From the NCBI GenBank assembly GCA_015494645.1, contig WGAU01000162.1, positions 1 through 13,726 of the forward strand: DNA of 13,726 bases, read 5' to 3'. This stretch comes from Aquificota bacterium. GTDB lineage: Bacteria; Thermosulfidibacterota; Thermosulfidibacteria; Thermosulfidibacterales; Thermosulfidibacteraceae. A program made the position numbers and the translations under genes. The stretch's first letter is position 1. Each line of letters starts with the position of its first letter. Under the pieces are notes generated by a model, which worked only from the letters and a program-made list of their open reading frames with translations, searched no databases and was not told the DNA's origin. Positions 13,521-13,726 of the stretch are shown in pieces.

Positions 13521-13726
13521 GTGGGTAGGTTGTGGTTGGTTCTTTTGGCATTTTCGCTTGTGATTTTTGTTGCATCCTGCAAGTATCAAGGAGCATCTAA
13601 AGCTTCTGTGAAGGCTCAACCGAAAAAGGAGGTGGTGTCCAGAGCCGGACATCCTGAGCTAACCGGACAGGAGAAGCTCATTGCATGTAGCCAGTGCCAT
13701 AGGGATGTTACTCCAGAGGTTTACAA
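13521..13726 (+). CDS. Lipoprotein c-type cytochrome, N-terminal part (cut by window end)
   Basis: The first 68 codons of a gene that continues past the window. A GTG start (13521) follows AGGGGG with 6-base spacing. The N-terminus is a lipoprotein signal, a hydrophobic core and then FVAS-C20, a good lipobox. A Lys/Ala/Ser-rich linker follows, then the heme site C56-S-Q-C59-H60. The context RAGHPELTGQEKLIACSQCHRDVTPEVY resembles the start of multiheme cytochromes involved in periplasmic electron transfer, so more heme sites probably follow. It is divergent from tatA-moaA-octaheme cytochrome and is a plausible electron carrier for that system (inference). Confidence 0.75.
   Translation, partial: MGRLWLVLLAFSLVIFVASCKYQGASKASVKAQPKKEVVSRAGHPELTGQEKLIACSQCHRDVTPEVY

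Noticed and set aside
13446..13652. 68-residue minus-strand open frame over the right-edge cytochrome
   Set aside because: It is antisense to a coding frame with lipobox and CxxCH and shows no ribosome site or recognisable domain.

Overview
The window looks like chromosome from a thermophilic, Gram-negative, respiratory bacterium. LptE and cytochrome bd point to a diderm cell. The pyruvoyl arginine decarboxylase / SpeD / SpeE set and an octaheme HAO-family cytochrome suggest a deep-branching chemolithotroph of the Aquificota, Thermosulfidibacterota or Thermodesulfobacteriota type. The taxon is inferred from gene content only. Genes are tightly packed, often overlapping, and mostly carry strong AGGAGG-type ribosome binding sites. 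No CRISPR array, insertion sequence or integrase is visible.

Layout: (1) 9-344 (-) encodes a DsrE-family protein, followed by a 286-base gap holding one unexplained short open frame. (2) 631-2991 (+) is cydA-cydB, a cytochrome bd-type quinol oxidase with a short Q-loop. (3) 3094-5109 (+) is a c-di-GMP phosphodiesterase (EAL) with a degenerate GGDEF domain and an unrecognised helical N-terminus; its promoter carries a (TTC)4(TCC)4 tract. (4) 5156-6719 (+) holds tRNA-Gly(CCC), lptE and holA. (5) 6834-11000 (+) is one apparent operon bounded by a promoter and a strong terminator: an HTH-cupin regulator, speD, pyruvoyl-dependent arginine decarboxylase, speE, a CDP-alcohol phosphatidyltransferase, a DUF6391-like membrane protein and rsmG. 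(6) 13354-11021 (-) is a tatA-moaA-octaheme cytochrome operon. (7) A divergent lipoprotein c-type cytochrome starts at 13521 and runs off the right edge.

How they work together: the central operon makes agmatine (PdaD) and decarboxylated AdoMet (SpeD), and joins an aminopropyl group to an amine (SpeE). An XRE-cupin protein resembling the polyamine regulator PuuR is the first gene, behind a perfect 15-base palindrome. No agmatinase is present in the window, so an N1-aminopropylagmatine route is possible. The right-hand cluster combines twin-arginine export (TatA), molybdopterin synthesis (MoaA) and an octaheme HAO-like enzyme. That suggests periplasmic nitrogen-oxide respiration with a molybdoenzyme encoded outside the window.

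Most novel-looking elements: the compact HAO homologue in a tatA/moaA operon, the membrane protein carrying an inverted-zincin-like HxxEH motif, and the polyamine regulator with its candidate operator.
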